Shown here: positions 8,401 through 17,340 of the stretch, piece after piece | Position numbering within the stretch: position 1 is the stretch's first letter | How the letters are laid out: every line of letters begins with the position of its first letter | Source of the DNA: Sulfurimonas sp. HSL-3221 | Lineage (GTDB): Bacteria > Campylobacterota > Campylobacteria > Campylobacterales > Sulfurimonadaceae | Reading direction: 5' to 3' | DNA: 64,000 bases | Assembly (NCBI RefSeq): GCF_021044585.1 | Contig: NZ_CP087998.1 | Location: 186,001 to 250,000, forward strand | The notes under the pieces: generated by a model | What the model was told of the DNA's origin: nothing | The model's input: the letters and a program-made list of their open reading frames with translations, nothing else | The model's database searches: none | Position numbers and translations under genes: made by a program

Positions 8401-9477
8401 ATGGCTTTTTCCAAAGAGAAACGCAAAGGGACGATCAGCGGTATCATCTTTGTCGCGATCGTCGCCGCCGCCGCCACCTATATCGCGGCGCTGGCCCCGG
8501 TAGCGAAACTGGGGATATCTCCCTTGGTTGTGGGTATCGTGATCGGTATCTTCTACGCAAACACGCTGCATAACCATTTCCCGGAAGCGTGGGAGAGCGG
8601 GATTGTCTTCTCCGGTAAAAAAATCCTCCGTTTCGCTATTGTCTTTTACGGTTTCCGTATTACCTTCCAGCAGATCGCCGAGGTCGGTATCGAAGGGTTT
8701 ATGGTCTCGCTGATCATGCTGGGCTCGACCTTTATCCTCGGGACTTGGCTCGGGAGCAAGATCTTCGGCCTTGACCGCGATACCGCTATGCTGACGGCAT
8801 CCGGCGCCTCTGTCTGCGGTGCGGCTGCGGTCCTGGCGACGGAGCCGGTCCTCAAAGCCGAAGAGCACAAAGCGGCGATCGCCGTCTCCATGGTCGTCTT
8901 GTTCGGTACGATCGCGATGTTCCTCTACCCGGCACTCTACAGTGCAGGGGTCTTCGACATGACGCCGCGCGAATTCGGTATCTATGTCGGCGGCACGATC
9001 CACGAGGTTGCGCAGGTCGTCGCCGTCGGCGGTGCGTACGGCACCGAGGCGAGTGATGCGGCCGTTATCGTCAAAATGACCCGCGTTATCATGATCGCCC
9101 CGATGCTGATCCTGTTGGGGATCTACCTCTCCTACGCTGCGAAGAAAAGCGGCGGCGAGGGCGGTGTGATCAAGCTCGTCATCCCCTGGTTTGCCGTCTA
9201 CTTCGTGGGGATGGCCGGTGTCAACTCCCTGATCCACGGCTACGTTCACGGCGGTGTGAGCGAAGCGGTCGCGGGGCTGATCACTACGACGATCGCTTAT
9301 GTGAACGAGATCGATACGTTCCTGTTGACGATGGCCATGACGGCGCTCGGTATGGGAACGCGTTTCGCGAAGTTCAAAGGCCTCGGCCTCAAGCCGATCT
9401 ACGCCGCCGGTGCGATGTTCGTCTGGCTTGTTGTCGGCGGTTACTTCATCACCAAAGCGGTCGTCGCTACGTTCTAG
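8401..9477 (+). CDS. YeiH/UPF0324 family membrane protein, putative sulfate exporter
   Basis: This polytopic inner-membrane protein of 358 residues has about ten hydrophobic segments. The family signature is seen in KKILRFAIVFYGFRITFQQI (near residue 62), DTAMLTASGASVCGAAAVLA (near 125) and GGTIHEVAQVVAVG (near 198), all conserved in YeiH/YeeE-type transporters annotated as putative sulfate exporters. The start at 8401 (MAFSKEKRKG) is preferred over an upstream in-frame codon because the upstream residues look like untranslated leader. A strong hairpin terminator follows. Export of sulfate or another anion is known only as a family prediction. Confidence 0.9.
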   Translation: MAFSKEKRKGTISGIIFVAIVAAAATYIAALAPVAKLGISPLVVGIVIGIFYANTLHNHFPEAWESGIVFSGKKILRFAIVFYGFRITFQQIAEVGIEGFMVSLIMLGSTFILGTWLGSKIFGLDRDTAMLTASGASVCGAAAVLATEPVLKAEEHKAAIAVSMVVLFGTIAMFLYPALYSAGVFDMTPREFGIYVGGTIHEVAQVVAVGGAYGTEASDAAVIVKMTRVIMIAPMLILLGIYLSYAAKKSGGEGGVIKLVIPWFAVYFVGMAGVNSLIHGYVHGGVSEAVAGLITTTIAYVNEIDTFLLTMAMTALGMGTRFAKFKGLGLKPIYAAGAMFVWLVVGGYFITKAVVATF

Positions 9478-9500
9478 CACGACCTTTTCTTCAAAAAAGG

Positions 9501-9530
9501 CCGCTTCGCACGAAGCGGTTTCCCCCTTTT
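9501..9530 (+). terminator. rho-independent terminator after YeiH-type gene
   Basis: A perfect 8-bp stem CCGCTTCG / CGAAGCGG with a two-base loop is followed by TTTCCCCCTTTT. It lies 24 bp after the transporter stop codon. Confidence 0.75.
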
Positions 9531-9603
9531 CTACATTCCCACCATGTGATATACGTTGTCTTTTGCGATCTACAATTGGGAAAATCCCCAATGGAAACGA
9601 TCA

Positions 9604-10002
9604 ATGAAATCAGTTTCGGACTATGTGAAAAGTGCACTCGTCGGTTTCATGCTATTGACGGGTACTATGGCGGACGGCAGGAGCCTGGAGGACACGCGGC
9701 GCAACAGCGATGACGTGCCGAAGCTTCAGAGCGCAGAGCGATCTCAGGAGGTGCAGGCACGCATCGAGGGGCAGTTCAGCCGCAGAGACGGTGCGCATAT
9801 CGCGCTGACACGTTATCTGCGCAAACGGCTGCGTTTCCCTGAGAGCTTTGTCCATATCAAAACGTACTATCGCCGTGAAGGCGAGCGTCTGCACGTGGAG
9901 ATGGTCTACCGGGCAAAAAATGCGCAGGGGAATTTCTGCACGGAGCGGATGCGGGCAGTGGTCTCGCCGGAAGGGGCGTTATTCGGTGTCCGCTGCGCGT
10001 GA
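9604..10002 (+). CDS. small exported protein of unknown function
   Basis: From the ATG at 9604 the protein has 132 residues with a plausible signal peptide (MKSVSDYVKSALVGFMLLTGTMADG). The rest is charged (RRNSDDVPKLQSAERSQEVQ) and ends with a compact segment containing two cysteines (GNFCTERMRAV and FGVRCA) that could form a disulfide. An in-frame TTG at 9556 would add 16 residues but gives a worse signal. The family is not recognised. Its 3' end overlaps the convergent M23 peptidase gene by 24 bp. Confidence 0.6.
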   Translation: MKSVSDYVKSALVGFMLLTGTMADGRSLEDTRRNSDDVPKLQSAERSQEVQARIEGQFSRRDGAHIALTRYLRKRLRFPESFVHIKTYYRREGERLHVEMVYRAKNAQGNFCTERMRAVVSPEGALFGVRCA

Positions 10003-10848
10003 CGTATCTAGCTGCGCTGTTTTGGTCTCCCGGAAAAGACCGTTGAGTGTTGAGAGCAGCTGCATCGGGTCGACCTGGACGCCCTGCAGCATCACGGCAA
10101 AATGCAGATGCGGACCGGTCACGCGGCCGGTACTGCCGCTGAGGCCGATCGGTTCTCCTTTGGCGACGCTGTCGCCGACCTTGACGTCGATACGGCTGAG
10201 GTGGTAGTAGCAGCTGTAAAGCCCCTCCCCGTGGTCGACAAGCACGGAGTTCCCGGCGTAATAGCGCTCTTTGGCGAGTACGACCACGCCGTCGTTGACG
10301 GCAGCGACGGGGGAGCCGGGCTTGGCCCGGAAATCGGTGCCGGAATGAAAGCTCCTGAGGCTGCCGTTGAAGAGCCTTGCCGTGCCGAAAACACTTGTAA
10401 CGTTGCTCTCCATCGGAAGGGCAAAGGGCGTAGACCAGAAGCGCTGCGGCGTAAAGCGGCCGTAGATCGCCATCGCCTCACGGTACTCTCTCGAGACGCG
10501 TTTCTGCTGTTCGGGATTCGGTTTGACCTTGGAGGGCTGGACATGAAGGGTTTCGGAGGGGTAGTTGCCGTCAATGATGCGGAAAGGGATCAGTTCGTCC
10601 CCTTCCGGGCTGAGACGGTGCAACTGCTTTTCTCCCGGTGCCGTGCGGTACCCGACGGGAATAAGGGCAATGCGTTGATCGGGATCGGCCGGATGCTGCA
10701 GCAGCGGGATCTCTTTCCCCCGGTAGAAAAGCCTCGCATCGTCATCGGCGGCGAGGCTGATCATGGCGGTCTGACCGTTGGCGATCTCTGTCGCAGCTGC
10801 CGGTAGCAGCGTGCATAACAGCAGCAGGAGTAAAAGAGATGACCGCAT
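9979..10848 (-). CDS. exported M23-family metallopeptidase (LytM-type)
   Basis: This is a predicted periplasmic peptidoglycan endopeptidase. A signal peptide (MRSSLLLLLLLCTLLPAAA) begins at the ATG at 10848, which has AAAGGATCC upstream; the longer in-frame start is less likely. A beta-rich N-terminal region is followed by the LytM domain with HSGTDFRAKPGSPV (first zinc ligands, near residue 165), VLVDHGEGLYSCYYHLS and the GPHLHFAV motif (near 250). All four zinc/catalytic positions (HxxxD, HxH) are present, so it should be enzymatically active. In Campylobacterota such proteins trim peptidoglycan crosslinks and affect cell shape. Confidence 0.9.
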   Translation of the reverse strand: MRSSLLLLLLLCTLLPAAATEIANGQTAMISLAADDDARLFYRGKEIPLLQHPADPDQRIALIPVGYRTAPGEKQLHRLSPEGDELIPFRIIDGNYPSETLHVQPSKVKPNPEQQKRVSREYREAMAIYGRFTPQRFWSTPFALPMESNVTSVFGTARLFNGSLRSFHSGTDFRAKPGSPVAAVNDGVVVLAKERYYAGNSVLVDHGEGLYSCYYHLSRIDVKVGDSVAKGEPIGLSGSTGRVTGPHLHFAVMLQGVQVDPMQLLSTLNGLFRETKTAQLDTSRAADTE

Positions 10849-11122
10849 GAGGATCCTTTGGTGGATAGCTTTTAACAGTATAGGCGGTTTCAGGTAAAGC
10901 ATCCTTTTAACGATAGCGGTAACGTGGAAGCCAGCAGCATTCCGGTCAGATTCGATAGCACGGATGACGTAGTACTTGGAGCAGTAGAGAAAGGCAACGG
11001 AAAGCTAATACTATACTTGATTAATAAAGTATATTTACTTGTGTATTATGATTTTTCTTTGATATGATCGCTCTAAAGATTGAAAAAGGTCCGCAAAACG
11101 ACGGATCTGCCAAGGAGATATC

Positions 11123-11560
11123 ATGGCTGCTGCATGCCCCGTGGCACTGATAAAAATAGATGAGAACCTGGTAAGACTGCAGGCGTTTCTAGTGGTAATA
11201 GCTGTCGCCGCATTTTTGTGGAGCGGCTCGTTCTGGCTGCTGGCGCTGCTGGTGTATGATTTCGCGATACGCGTTCTGGGGGCACCGAAGGGGAGCCCTT
11301 TCTTCCTGACAAGCCGGGCGGTCGTGAAACGATTGCCTGTCTCGGCGAAGCCGGTAGATGCGGGGCCGAAGAAATTCGCGGCGAAGATCGGATTGGTTTT
11401 CGTCATCACGGCCCTGCTGCTTGCGGTGGGAGGTTACGTTGAGGCTGCGACATGGCTGATGACTGTCATGGCGCTTTTTGCGTTGCTGGAAGCCGCCTGC
11501 GGCTTTTGTGTGGGGTGTAAACTCTATACGCTCTGTCTGCCGCTCTTTTCGCGGCAGTAG
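11123..11560 (+). CDS. DUF4395-like membrane protein
   Basis: This 145-residue inner-membrane protein has four hydrophobic segments (near residues 17-50, 90-108 and 113-130). The N-terminal CPVALIKIDENLVRLQA pattern, the internal GAPKGSPFFLTSR loop and the C-terminal GFCVGCKLY CxxC motif are characteristic of DUF4395 proteins. The family is sometimes linked to thiol or sulfur chemistry, but no biochemical role is established. An AAGGAGATATC ribosome-binding site lies before the ATG. It is convergent with the DUF882 gene, leaving only 6 bp between stops. Confidence 0.8.
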   Translation: MAAACPVALIKIDENLVRLQAFLVVIAVAAFLWSGSFWLLALLVYDFAIRVLGAPKGSPFFLTSRAVVKRLPVSAKPVDAGPKKFAAKIGLVFVITALLLAVGGYVEAATWLMTVMALFALLEAACGFCVGCKLYTLCLPLFSRQ

Positions 11561-11566
11561 GGAACG

Positions 11567-12118
11567 TTACCAGTAGCGGACGCGGCCGCTGTCGACGTGG
11601 ACGAAGTGGGAATCGGGATAAAAGCCGACCCCGCCGACTTTTTCACTGACGGCGGCTTTGCGGAGCATGGAGAGCTGCGTACCGGGCAGGTTGATGTCCA
11701 TCGCTTTGCCAAGCATATGGAGGCTTTTTTTCGCGACGCCGGAAGTGTTGTTGTGCAGCATGGCATTGGTCTTCGGCGAGCGGTAGCCTGAAATGATGTG
11801 AAAGGCTTCTTTGCTGTCGAGTTTGGTACGGATGGCGTAGAGCAGGTCAAGAAGTTCAGGGTCCATTGCTATCTCCGTGCCCGTCCGGTAGTCCCTGAGG
11901 ATCTTATTGATATCGACGAGGGATTCCGGGATAAAACTGCCTTCGGCCCAAAAAGTGGTTTTGAGGCTTTCACCCGTATGAATGTTGTAGAAAGAGAGCG
12001 TTTTCTCATACGCGTCGGCTGTACTGCCGAACAGTGTATTCGGAAGGGCGGCCGCCAGGGCCGCCGCCCCGCCCAGTTTCAAAAACGCTCTGCGATCCAT
12101 TGTCTGTTCAAACGCCAT
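11567..12118 (-). CDS. Tat-exported YcbK-like peptidase M15/DUF882 protein
   Basis: The protein has a twin-arginine leader (MDRRAFLKLGGAAALAAAL) and the DUF882 fold related to D-Ala-D-Ala metallopeptidases. Zinc-site residues are visible in HIISGYRSPKTNAML (near residue 107), LHMLGKAMDINL (near 132) and the terminal DSHFVHVDSGRVRYW. The length of 183 aa is typical. The ATG at 12118 has AGGGGGATTC at good spacing and is preferred over the ATG six codons later. It is next to the L,D-transpeptidase gene on the same strand, as often seen for ycbB-ycbK pairs, pointing to joint work on peptidoglycan. Confidence 0.9.
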   Translation of the reverse strand: MAFEQTMDRRAFLKLGGAAALAAALPNTLFGSTADAYEKTLSFYNIHTGESLKTTFWAEGSFIPESLVDINKILRDYRTGTEIAMDPELLDLLYAIRTKLDSKEAFHIISGYRSPKTNAMLHNNTSGVAKKSLHMLGKAMDINLPGTQLSMLRKAAVSEKVGGVGFYPDSHFVHVDSGRVRYW

Positions 12119-12199
12119 CCGAATCCCCCTGTTTCTTATTTCTTATGTATATTATTATACCAAAACGAAACATGGTGGTGCATCAGTAGTTTAAATTAC

Positions 12200-13858
12200 T
12201 TAGTATTTCTTAAGATAATGACTGAGTTTTCGATCGTACTTGTAGATGTCGTCGTAGAAATAGACCACGCCCTCTTCATCGACGCGCGCGGTCTGGTAGG
12301 TGATATAGACGGGGACGGGAGTGGTGAGACGGACCCAGCGGTTTTCGCCTGTCAACAGCTGTGTCAGGAGTGCTTTGTAAGTGATATCCGGATCATCGAG
12401 TGAGAGAAGGTAATGGGCCAGCTCCATCGGCTTTCTGACCCGGATGCAGCCGGAGCTATGGGTACCGTTGCCGTTTTTAAAGAGCGATTGTGAAGGCGTA
12501 TCGTGGATATAGATATCGTAGGGGTTCTGAAAGAGGAACTTGACGTAACCCAGCGGGTTTTTTGCGCCGGGGTCTTCGCGGAAGGTATAGCGATTGGTAT
12601 CGCTCTGCTGCCACTGCATCCAGTCGATGGTCCGGGGGTCGATGGGGTGGCTCTCGTCGGCGTCGTCGGCGGCGAAAAGCTTGATGTGTTTTACGGCCAG
12701 GTAGTGGGGATCGGTTTGAAGTTTCGGAATAAGGTCTTCGTTGAGGATCGTTGCCGGCACGCGCCAATAGGGGTTGAGGACGATGTAGCGCATCATGGAA
12801 GCGAAGGTGGGGGTCTCGCGTTCGCGGCGTCCGACGATCGCCCGCATGGTCAGCAGCGGTTCATCGTCCTGCATGACTTCCAGGGTGAAACCGGGGATAT
12901 TGACGATGATATAGGGACCGCCGTTGTGGGGCGGCAGCCATTTCCACCGCTCCATATTGAGGCGGATCTTCTTCATGAGCACTGACGGGGACTGGGCCAT
13001 CTTAGCCGATGTGACCGGACCAACGATGCCGTCTGCCGTGATGCCGTGGCGACGCTGGAAACGTTTGACGGCATCGCGCAGCCGCTCCGTCTCCTCCGCT
13101 TCGTCTTCGGAGGGGGGATCGACCAGGTCGCCGGTCATGGCGAGACGGCGGTAGACATTGGCGTCGTCGGCGTAGTCTGCGGCATGGGTACTCCAGCCTC
13201 CCGCGTCGGCGATCCGCCGATACTCGGCGAGGGCCGTACGCAGCCGCTGATAACCGATGTGGTTCGGTGCGACTGAGAGCAGGACATCCTGTACGCCGCC
13301 CTGCGCAACGTGCTCCGTCAGGAGGGCGGCAGGTTCGAGGAGCGAATTGTCGAATTCGTGGGTGGCATTGAGATCCGCGCCGTAGGCCTGGCCGTAATGC
13401 AGATCGTGTCCGAGTGAAAAAAAAGCATCGGTAAGCAGCACGTCAAGCTGTGCAAGCTGTAGCGTTGCATTCCCCTCCTCCTGGCGGAGGGATTGGATTT
13501 CGGTTAAATGGTAGGCGGGCGTATTGGGGTCGAGCCCTTCGTCCGCGATGCCGTCGATCATGAGCCAGAGCATGTCCGCGCCGGGAAGGAGACGGCTGTC
13601 GCGGCTCCAGAAGGGCGCGAAGCCGCGTGCGGCATAAAAACGCTTTGCTGCGGTCGCCAGCGCCGGCATCTCCGCTCTGGCGGTGACGTTTTCATCCGCC
13701 ACGCTGCGGATTAGCGCGGCGACGGGGCCAGCAGCGACCGCTACGGGTTGCGTACGGTTGGCCTCCTCTGTACTTTCAAGGGCAATAATTTGTGTGCCAA
13801 TGAGCAGCCACGCCTTCAGAACAGTGATCACGACCTGTTGAAAAGTAGAGTGTTTCAC
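12200..13858 (-). CDS. YcbB/LdtD-type L,D-transpeptidase
   Basis: This 552-residue exported enzyme forms 3-3 crosslinks in peptidoglycan or attaches proteins to it. Order: a hydrophobic N-terminal export signal; a catalytic-scaffold subdomain; a peptidoglycan-binding segment RFQRRHGITADGIVGP (near 267); then the YkuD domain with IVGRRERETPTF (near 338) and the active-site motif THSSGCIRVRKP (Cys near 466). YIHDTPSQSLF near 448 supplies the conserved histidine. The start appears to be GTG (GTGAAACACTC). It sits immediately downstream of comM on the same strand. Confidence 0.9.
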   Translation of the reverse strand: MKHSTFQQVVITVLKAWLLIGTQIIALESTEEANRTQPVAVAAGPVAALIRSVADENVTARAEMPALATAAKRFYAARGFAPFWSRDSRLLPGADMLWLMIDGIADEGLDPNTPAYHLTEIQSLRQEEGNATLQLAQLDVLLTDAFFSLGHDLHYGQAYGADLNATHEFDNSLLEPAALLTEHVAQGGVQDVLLSVAPNHIGYQRLRTALAEYRRIADAGGWSTHAADYADDANVYRRLAMTGDLVDPPSEDEAEETERLRDAVKRFQRRHGITADGIVGPVTSAKMAQSPSVLMKKIRLNMERWKWLPPHNGGPYIIVNIPGFTLEVMQDDEPLLTMRAIVGRRERETPTFASMMRYIVLNPYWRVPATILNEDLIPKLQTDPHYLAVKHIKLFAADDADESHPIDPRTIDWMQWQQSDTNRYTFREDPGAKNPLGYVKFLFQNPYDIYIHDTPSQSLFKNGNGTHSSGCIRVRKPMELAHYLLSLDDPDITYKALLTQLLTGENRWVRLTTPVPVYITYQTARVDEEGVVYFYDDIYKYDRKLSHYLKKY

Positions 13859-13944
13859 GTCTGCCGTCTTTTGATCGGGGATATATCCCTATTGTATCCA
13901 GATTTATCCCAAGGGGAAGAGCGGTTGACGGAGGCGGGGCGGTT

Positions 13945-14588
13945 TCAGGTTCGTCTGCGGTAACTGAGGGCCTCCAGGAGATGAACCGCGGCGATCTCGG
14001 GACTCCCTTCGATGTCGGCGATGGTACGGGCGACTCTCTGTAGCTTTTTGATGGCGCGGAAGGAGAGTGCGAAGCGCTGCACGGCCTGGGAGAGCAGGGT
14101 GTCGCTTTCACCGTCCAGGCGGCAGTAGGTGTCGATGCCGGCGTCGTCGAGGCGACCGTTGAGCGCCTGCTGCCCGCGCGAGCGTTGCAGGGAATGGACA
14201 CGCAGCACCGTCTCGTGCATCGCTTCCGAGGTGAGCGAAGCGCTGTCCTCGGCCCGGACGGGCTGCATCTGCACATAGAGGTCGATGCGGTCGAGGAAAG
14301 GGTCGGAGAGTCTGGAGCGGTAGCGCCGGATCTCCAGATCGCTGCAGCGGCACTCCAGCGCGTCGTTCAGCAGGTTGCCGCAGGGACAGGGGTTCATCGC
14401 CGACACGAAGAGGAAGTCCGTCGGGTACTCCACCTTCGAGTGGACGCGCGAGATGCGGATGCGTCTGTCCTCCAGGGGCTCGCGCAGGGCTTCGAGCACC
14501 TGTTTGGAGAAGTGGGGGAGCTCATCAAAGAAAAGGATGCCGTTATGGGCCAGCCCCACCTCGCCGATTTGGGCCCGGTGGCTGCCGC
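13945..14588 (-). pseudogene. comM: comM (YifB-type Mg-chelatase-like ATPase), 3' half cut off by transposon
   Basis: This is the C-terminal half of ComM, a branch-migration helicase of natural transformation. It holds the Walker B region (LAHNGILFFDELPHFSKQVL), the VHSKVEYPTDFLFVSAMNPC segment, the zinc-type cysteines CPCGN...CRC, and the C-terminal helical domain. It is separated from its promoter and Walker A half by the 36-kb transposon. Fusing base 14588 to base 50715 restores the frame and reads IFGGGSHRAQIGEVGLAHNG across the join. This shows a clean insertion with no loss of sequence. The fragment has no start of its own with a good ribosome-binding site. Confidence 0.95.
14584..14588. 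repeat. target-site duplication (left copy), GCCGC
   Basis: The five bases GCCGC directly precede the element's terminal TGTCA and are repeated at 50710-50714 directly after the other terminus. Five-base duplications are the rule for Tn7-like transposition. Confidence 0.95.
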
Positions 14589-14720
14589 TGTCATTTCCAA
14601 TTATTTATGCTACAATCGAAAGGCAAAGCCCGTGTATTCTGATACAAAATTCCAACTAATTATGCAAATATTTCCAAATATTTGTGCAAAACCTTTACAG
14701 AATTCCAATTATTCATGCAA
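14589..14720. repeat. tnsA-proximal transposon end with four TnsB-site repeats
   Basis: The terminus starts TGTCATTTCCAATTAT. Four copies of an 18-bp repeat with consensus TTCCAAyTAwTTATGCwA lie in the same orientation at 14595-14612, 14650-14667, 14672-14689 and 14703-14720. The last ends 18 bp before the tnsA start, so the TnsB sites cover the tnsA promoter region and autoregulation by TnsB is plausible. Four closely packed sites resemble the right end of Tn7. Confidence 0.9.
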
Positions 14721-14738
14721 CTTCTTGGAAGTGGAAAA

Positions 14739-15452
14739 ATGAAGATTTCATTGAAAAATAGAAAAATCGGATACACCTATGGAAGCATTTCCGGCTATTA
14801 TGCATTTAGGAAAGAGAAGAGCATAGCGTTTGAGTCGACGCTTGAAAGAGATTTACTTGTTGTACTGGAGTTCTATGATCTGGTACTGGATGTTATAGAG
14901 CAACCGGTGACACTAGAGTACTTTGGTGCTGATGGCAACTGCGTGCAATATACGCCGGACTTTCTCGTGCATTTCAAACTTTCTTCCCAAGGCAATGCAC
15001 GAAAGCCTTATCCAAAGCCAATGCTTATTGAAGTTAAACCATCTAAAAAGCTCAAATCTGACTTCTCCACGCTCCGCCCAAAATTCAAGCTTGCCACAAA
15101 ATACGCTTTAGAGAATGGATATGTGTTCAAAATCTTCGATGAAAAGAAAATCCGTGGGCAGGCCTTCAAAAACATTAGTTTCTTAGCAAGGTACAAAAAC
15201 TACGAGTATGATCCTGATGAGCGACATCGCATCATTTCAAATTTAATGATTTTGGGGGAAGTGACTATAGAGAATTTACTCGCATCACTCTACGTCACTG
15301 ATAGCGAACGGGGTATAGGACTCGGGCATGTATGGCATTTGATCGCGAACAAACACGTAGTATGCGATATAGGGTTGCCTTTGGGCAAGCATACAGTGGT
15401 CTGGGCGAAAGAAGAAGAGAATAACTGTTTGGGAGCTCACTATGCATTCTGA
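14739..15452 (+). CDS. tnsA: TnsA endonuclease of Tn7-like transposon
   Basis: TnsA cuts the 5' ends of the element and together with TnsB makes transposition cut-and-paste. The restriction-enzyme-like core is visible: SIAFESTLERD (Glu32), QYTPDFLVHF (Asp74) and the LIEVKPSK motif (Glu98, Lys100). A C-terminal winged-helix-like region follows. From the ATG at 14739 it has 237 aa, near the usual 240-270. An in-frame ATG at 14682 lies within the TnsB-site array and is unlikely to be used. It overlaps tnsB by 11 bp. Confidence 0.93.
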   Translation: MKISLKNRKIGYTYGSISGYYAFRKEKSIAFESTLERDLLVVLEFYDLVLDVIEQPVTLEYFGADGNCVQYTPDFLVHFKLSSQGNARKPYPKPMLIEVKPSKKLKSDFSTLRPKFKLATKYALENGYVFKIFDEKKIRGQAFKNISFLARYKNYEYDPDERHRIISNLMILGEVTIENLLASLYVTDSERGIGLGHVWHLIANKHVVCDIGLPLGKHTVVWAKEEENNCLGAHYAF

Positions 15453-17331
15453 GACGGAAGCACATAAACTCGACAGACGCCTTGTAAAAGTTGAAAAAGA
15501 TGGCTATGTCCAATACCAAGGCGAAGTATATAAAGTGTCACTGATTATCGACCCACACGAGATTGTTGGGATAAATACCAAGACCGGAAGTGCAACAAGG
15601 TTATTGGCTAGGGACTTAAAACCAATAGAGTTTAGTGAATCAAGCGGCTATGAGATTATCGACAGGGATATGTTGGATATTTCTGATGAGACTTGGGAAA
15701 AAGTAGAGCGCCGATATGAAGGTATCAAACCAATATTGAATGGAGCTTCCAAGGTTGAAATCGAACAACATGCAGAGCAGATGAATGTCCACTATACCAC
15801 CTTGTATCGATGGTATAAAGAATACAGGGAGAGCGGGACAATTTTAGGTCTTGCACCACGGAAGAAAGGCCCAAAGCCTGGTAAGTCAGGAATCAACAGC
15901 CGGGCTGAAGCAATTATCCAGGAAATGATCCAAAAATTCTATTTGACTAAACAACGACCAAACGTATCGTCCATCATCCATAAAGTATTTAATCAGTGCA
16001 AGCAGGAGAATGTCACCCCACCCGGCAAGAATACGATTAGAAATAGGATTGCCGGTATTTCAGAATATGAACGACTAAAAAAACAGGGAAATGCGTCGAT
16101 CGCAAGGGATAAGTTTGAGCCAAAACCTGGGAGCTTTAACGCTGAATACCCGCTGCAGATTGTACAGATTGACCATACCCGTGCCGATGTCATCCTTGTC
16201 GATGACGAGACGAGGGCACCTATCGATCGACCATGGCTCACCGTAATGATTGACCTGTATAGTCGAATGGTTGTGGGATTCCATCTGTCCCTAGAAGCCC
16301 CCAGTGTTACATCGGATGCATTGTGTATTGCAAACGCAGTGCTTCCAAAAGATCAAATCCTACTTGAACATGGCATTGAGGAGGAGTGGGATGTCTGGGG
16401 GTTCCCGCAAACTATTCATTCCGATAATGGTGCAGATTTCAGATCAGAGAGCCTGAAGAGGAGTTGTCTTGTATATGGAATGAATTATATGTTTAGGTCG
16501 CCAGGCGTTCCCAGCCTAGGTGGGCATGTCGAAAGAATGATTAAAACAATCATGGATGAAACGCACAATATCCCCGGTACGACGTTTTCAAATATCTTTG
16601 AACGCAAGACATATGATTCCGAAGGCAATGCGATGATGACTTTTTCGGAGTACGAAAAGTGGCTATTGCTCTTCCTTACCAAAATATACCATAAGCGTCA
16701 GCATCAAACTTTGGGAGTGTCTCCAGAGGCGAAATGGAGAGAGGGCATATTTGGCAGCGCCTTGCATGAAGGCGTGGGGTATCCCCCAAAACCATCCGAT
16801 CCGCAGACTGTTTTGCTTGACTTCCTGCCAATGGTTATGCGCACCATCCAGCGCAACGGTGTAAATATCGACGGACTGAACTATTATGACCAGTCTCTAC
16901 GCCCATTCATCAACCAGATTGATCTGCAAACAGGAAAAAAGAAGCAATTCATTTTTAAAAGAGACATTCGCGATATCAGCTTTGTGTGGTTTTATGAGGA
17001 AGTGAACCAAGTTTATTACAAAGTGCGTTTGGCTGACATGACCATTCCAAGGATGAGTCTATGGGAGTTGAAAGAAATCAGAAAGAGACTGAAGAATGCA
17101 GGTACGCAAGCCATTACGCCGTACAAACTAGCAGAGGCATATGAGGAACTGCATGAACACATCGAAAGTTCTTCACAAAAATCAAAAAAAGCGAGACGGC
17201 AGCTTCAGAAAATAAAGAATCAGGAGCATTCTAAGCAGAAAGATCCAAAGCCGATTGTTAAGACAGAAGAGCCGGCAAAAGCCGGGGATGAAAGCCTATG
17301 GGATGACGATGACCTTCCCGTTTTTGATTAG
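15442..17331 (+). CDS. tnsB: TnsB DDE transposase
   Basis: TnsB binds the end repeats, cuts the 3' ends and joins them to target DNA. N-terminal helix-turn-helix regions (for example HAEQMNVHYTTLYRWYKEY near residue 110) precede an RNase H-fold integrase core. The catalytic triad reads Asp244 (QIDHTRAD), Asp328 (IHSDNGADF) and Glu364 (LGGHVERMI), with the classical 35-residue D-E spacing. A beta-barrel and a charged C-terminal tail (residues 560-629) follow; in Tn7 the TnsB tail contacts TnsC. The length of 629 aa fits TnsB/TniA proteins. All catalytic residues are present. Confidence 0.96.
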   Translation: MHSETEAHKLDRRLVKVEKDGYVQYQGEVYKVSLIIDPHEIVGINTKTGSATRLLARDLKPIEFSESSGYEIIDRDMLDISDETWEKVERRYEGIKPILNGASKVEIEQHAEQMNVHYTTLYRWYKEYRESGTILGLAPRKKGPKPGKSGINSRAEAIIQEMIQKFYLTKQRPNVSSIIHKVFNQCKQENVTPPGKNTIRNRIAGISEYERLKKQGNASIARDKFEPKPGSFNAEYPLQIVQIDHTRADVILVDDETRAPIDRPWLTVMIDLYSRMVVGFHLSLEAPSVTSDALCIANAVLPKDQILLEHGIEEEWDVWGFPQTIHSDNGADFRSESLKRSCLVYGMNYMFRSPGVPSLGGHVERMIKTIMDETHNIPGTTFSNIFERKTYDSEGNAMMTFSEYEKWLLLFLTKIYHKRQHQTLGVSPEAKWREGIFGSALHEGVGYPPKPSDPQTVLLDFLPMVMRTIQRNGVNIDGLNYYDQSLRPFINQIDLQTGKKKQFIFKRDIRDISFVWFYEEVNQVYYKVRLADMTIPRMSLWELKEIRKRLKNAGTQAITPYKLAEAYEELHEHIESSSQKSKKARRQLQKIKNQEHSKQKDPKPIVKTEEPAKAGDESLWDDDDLPVFD

Positions 17332-17340
17332 GATTGTAGA

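Noticed and set aside
8365..9591. 408-codon minus-strand frame opposite the YeiH-type gene
   Set aside because: The product is a charged Arg/Asp-rich shadow; the plus-strand transporter is convincing.
11035..11409. Minus-strand frame opposite the DUF4395 gene
   Set aside because: The plus-strand protein has the family cysteines and membrane segments, while this frame does not.
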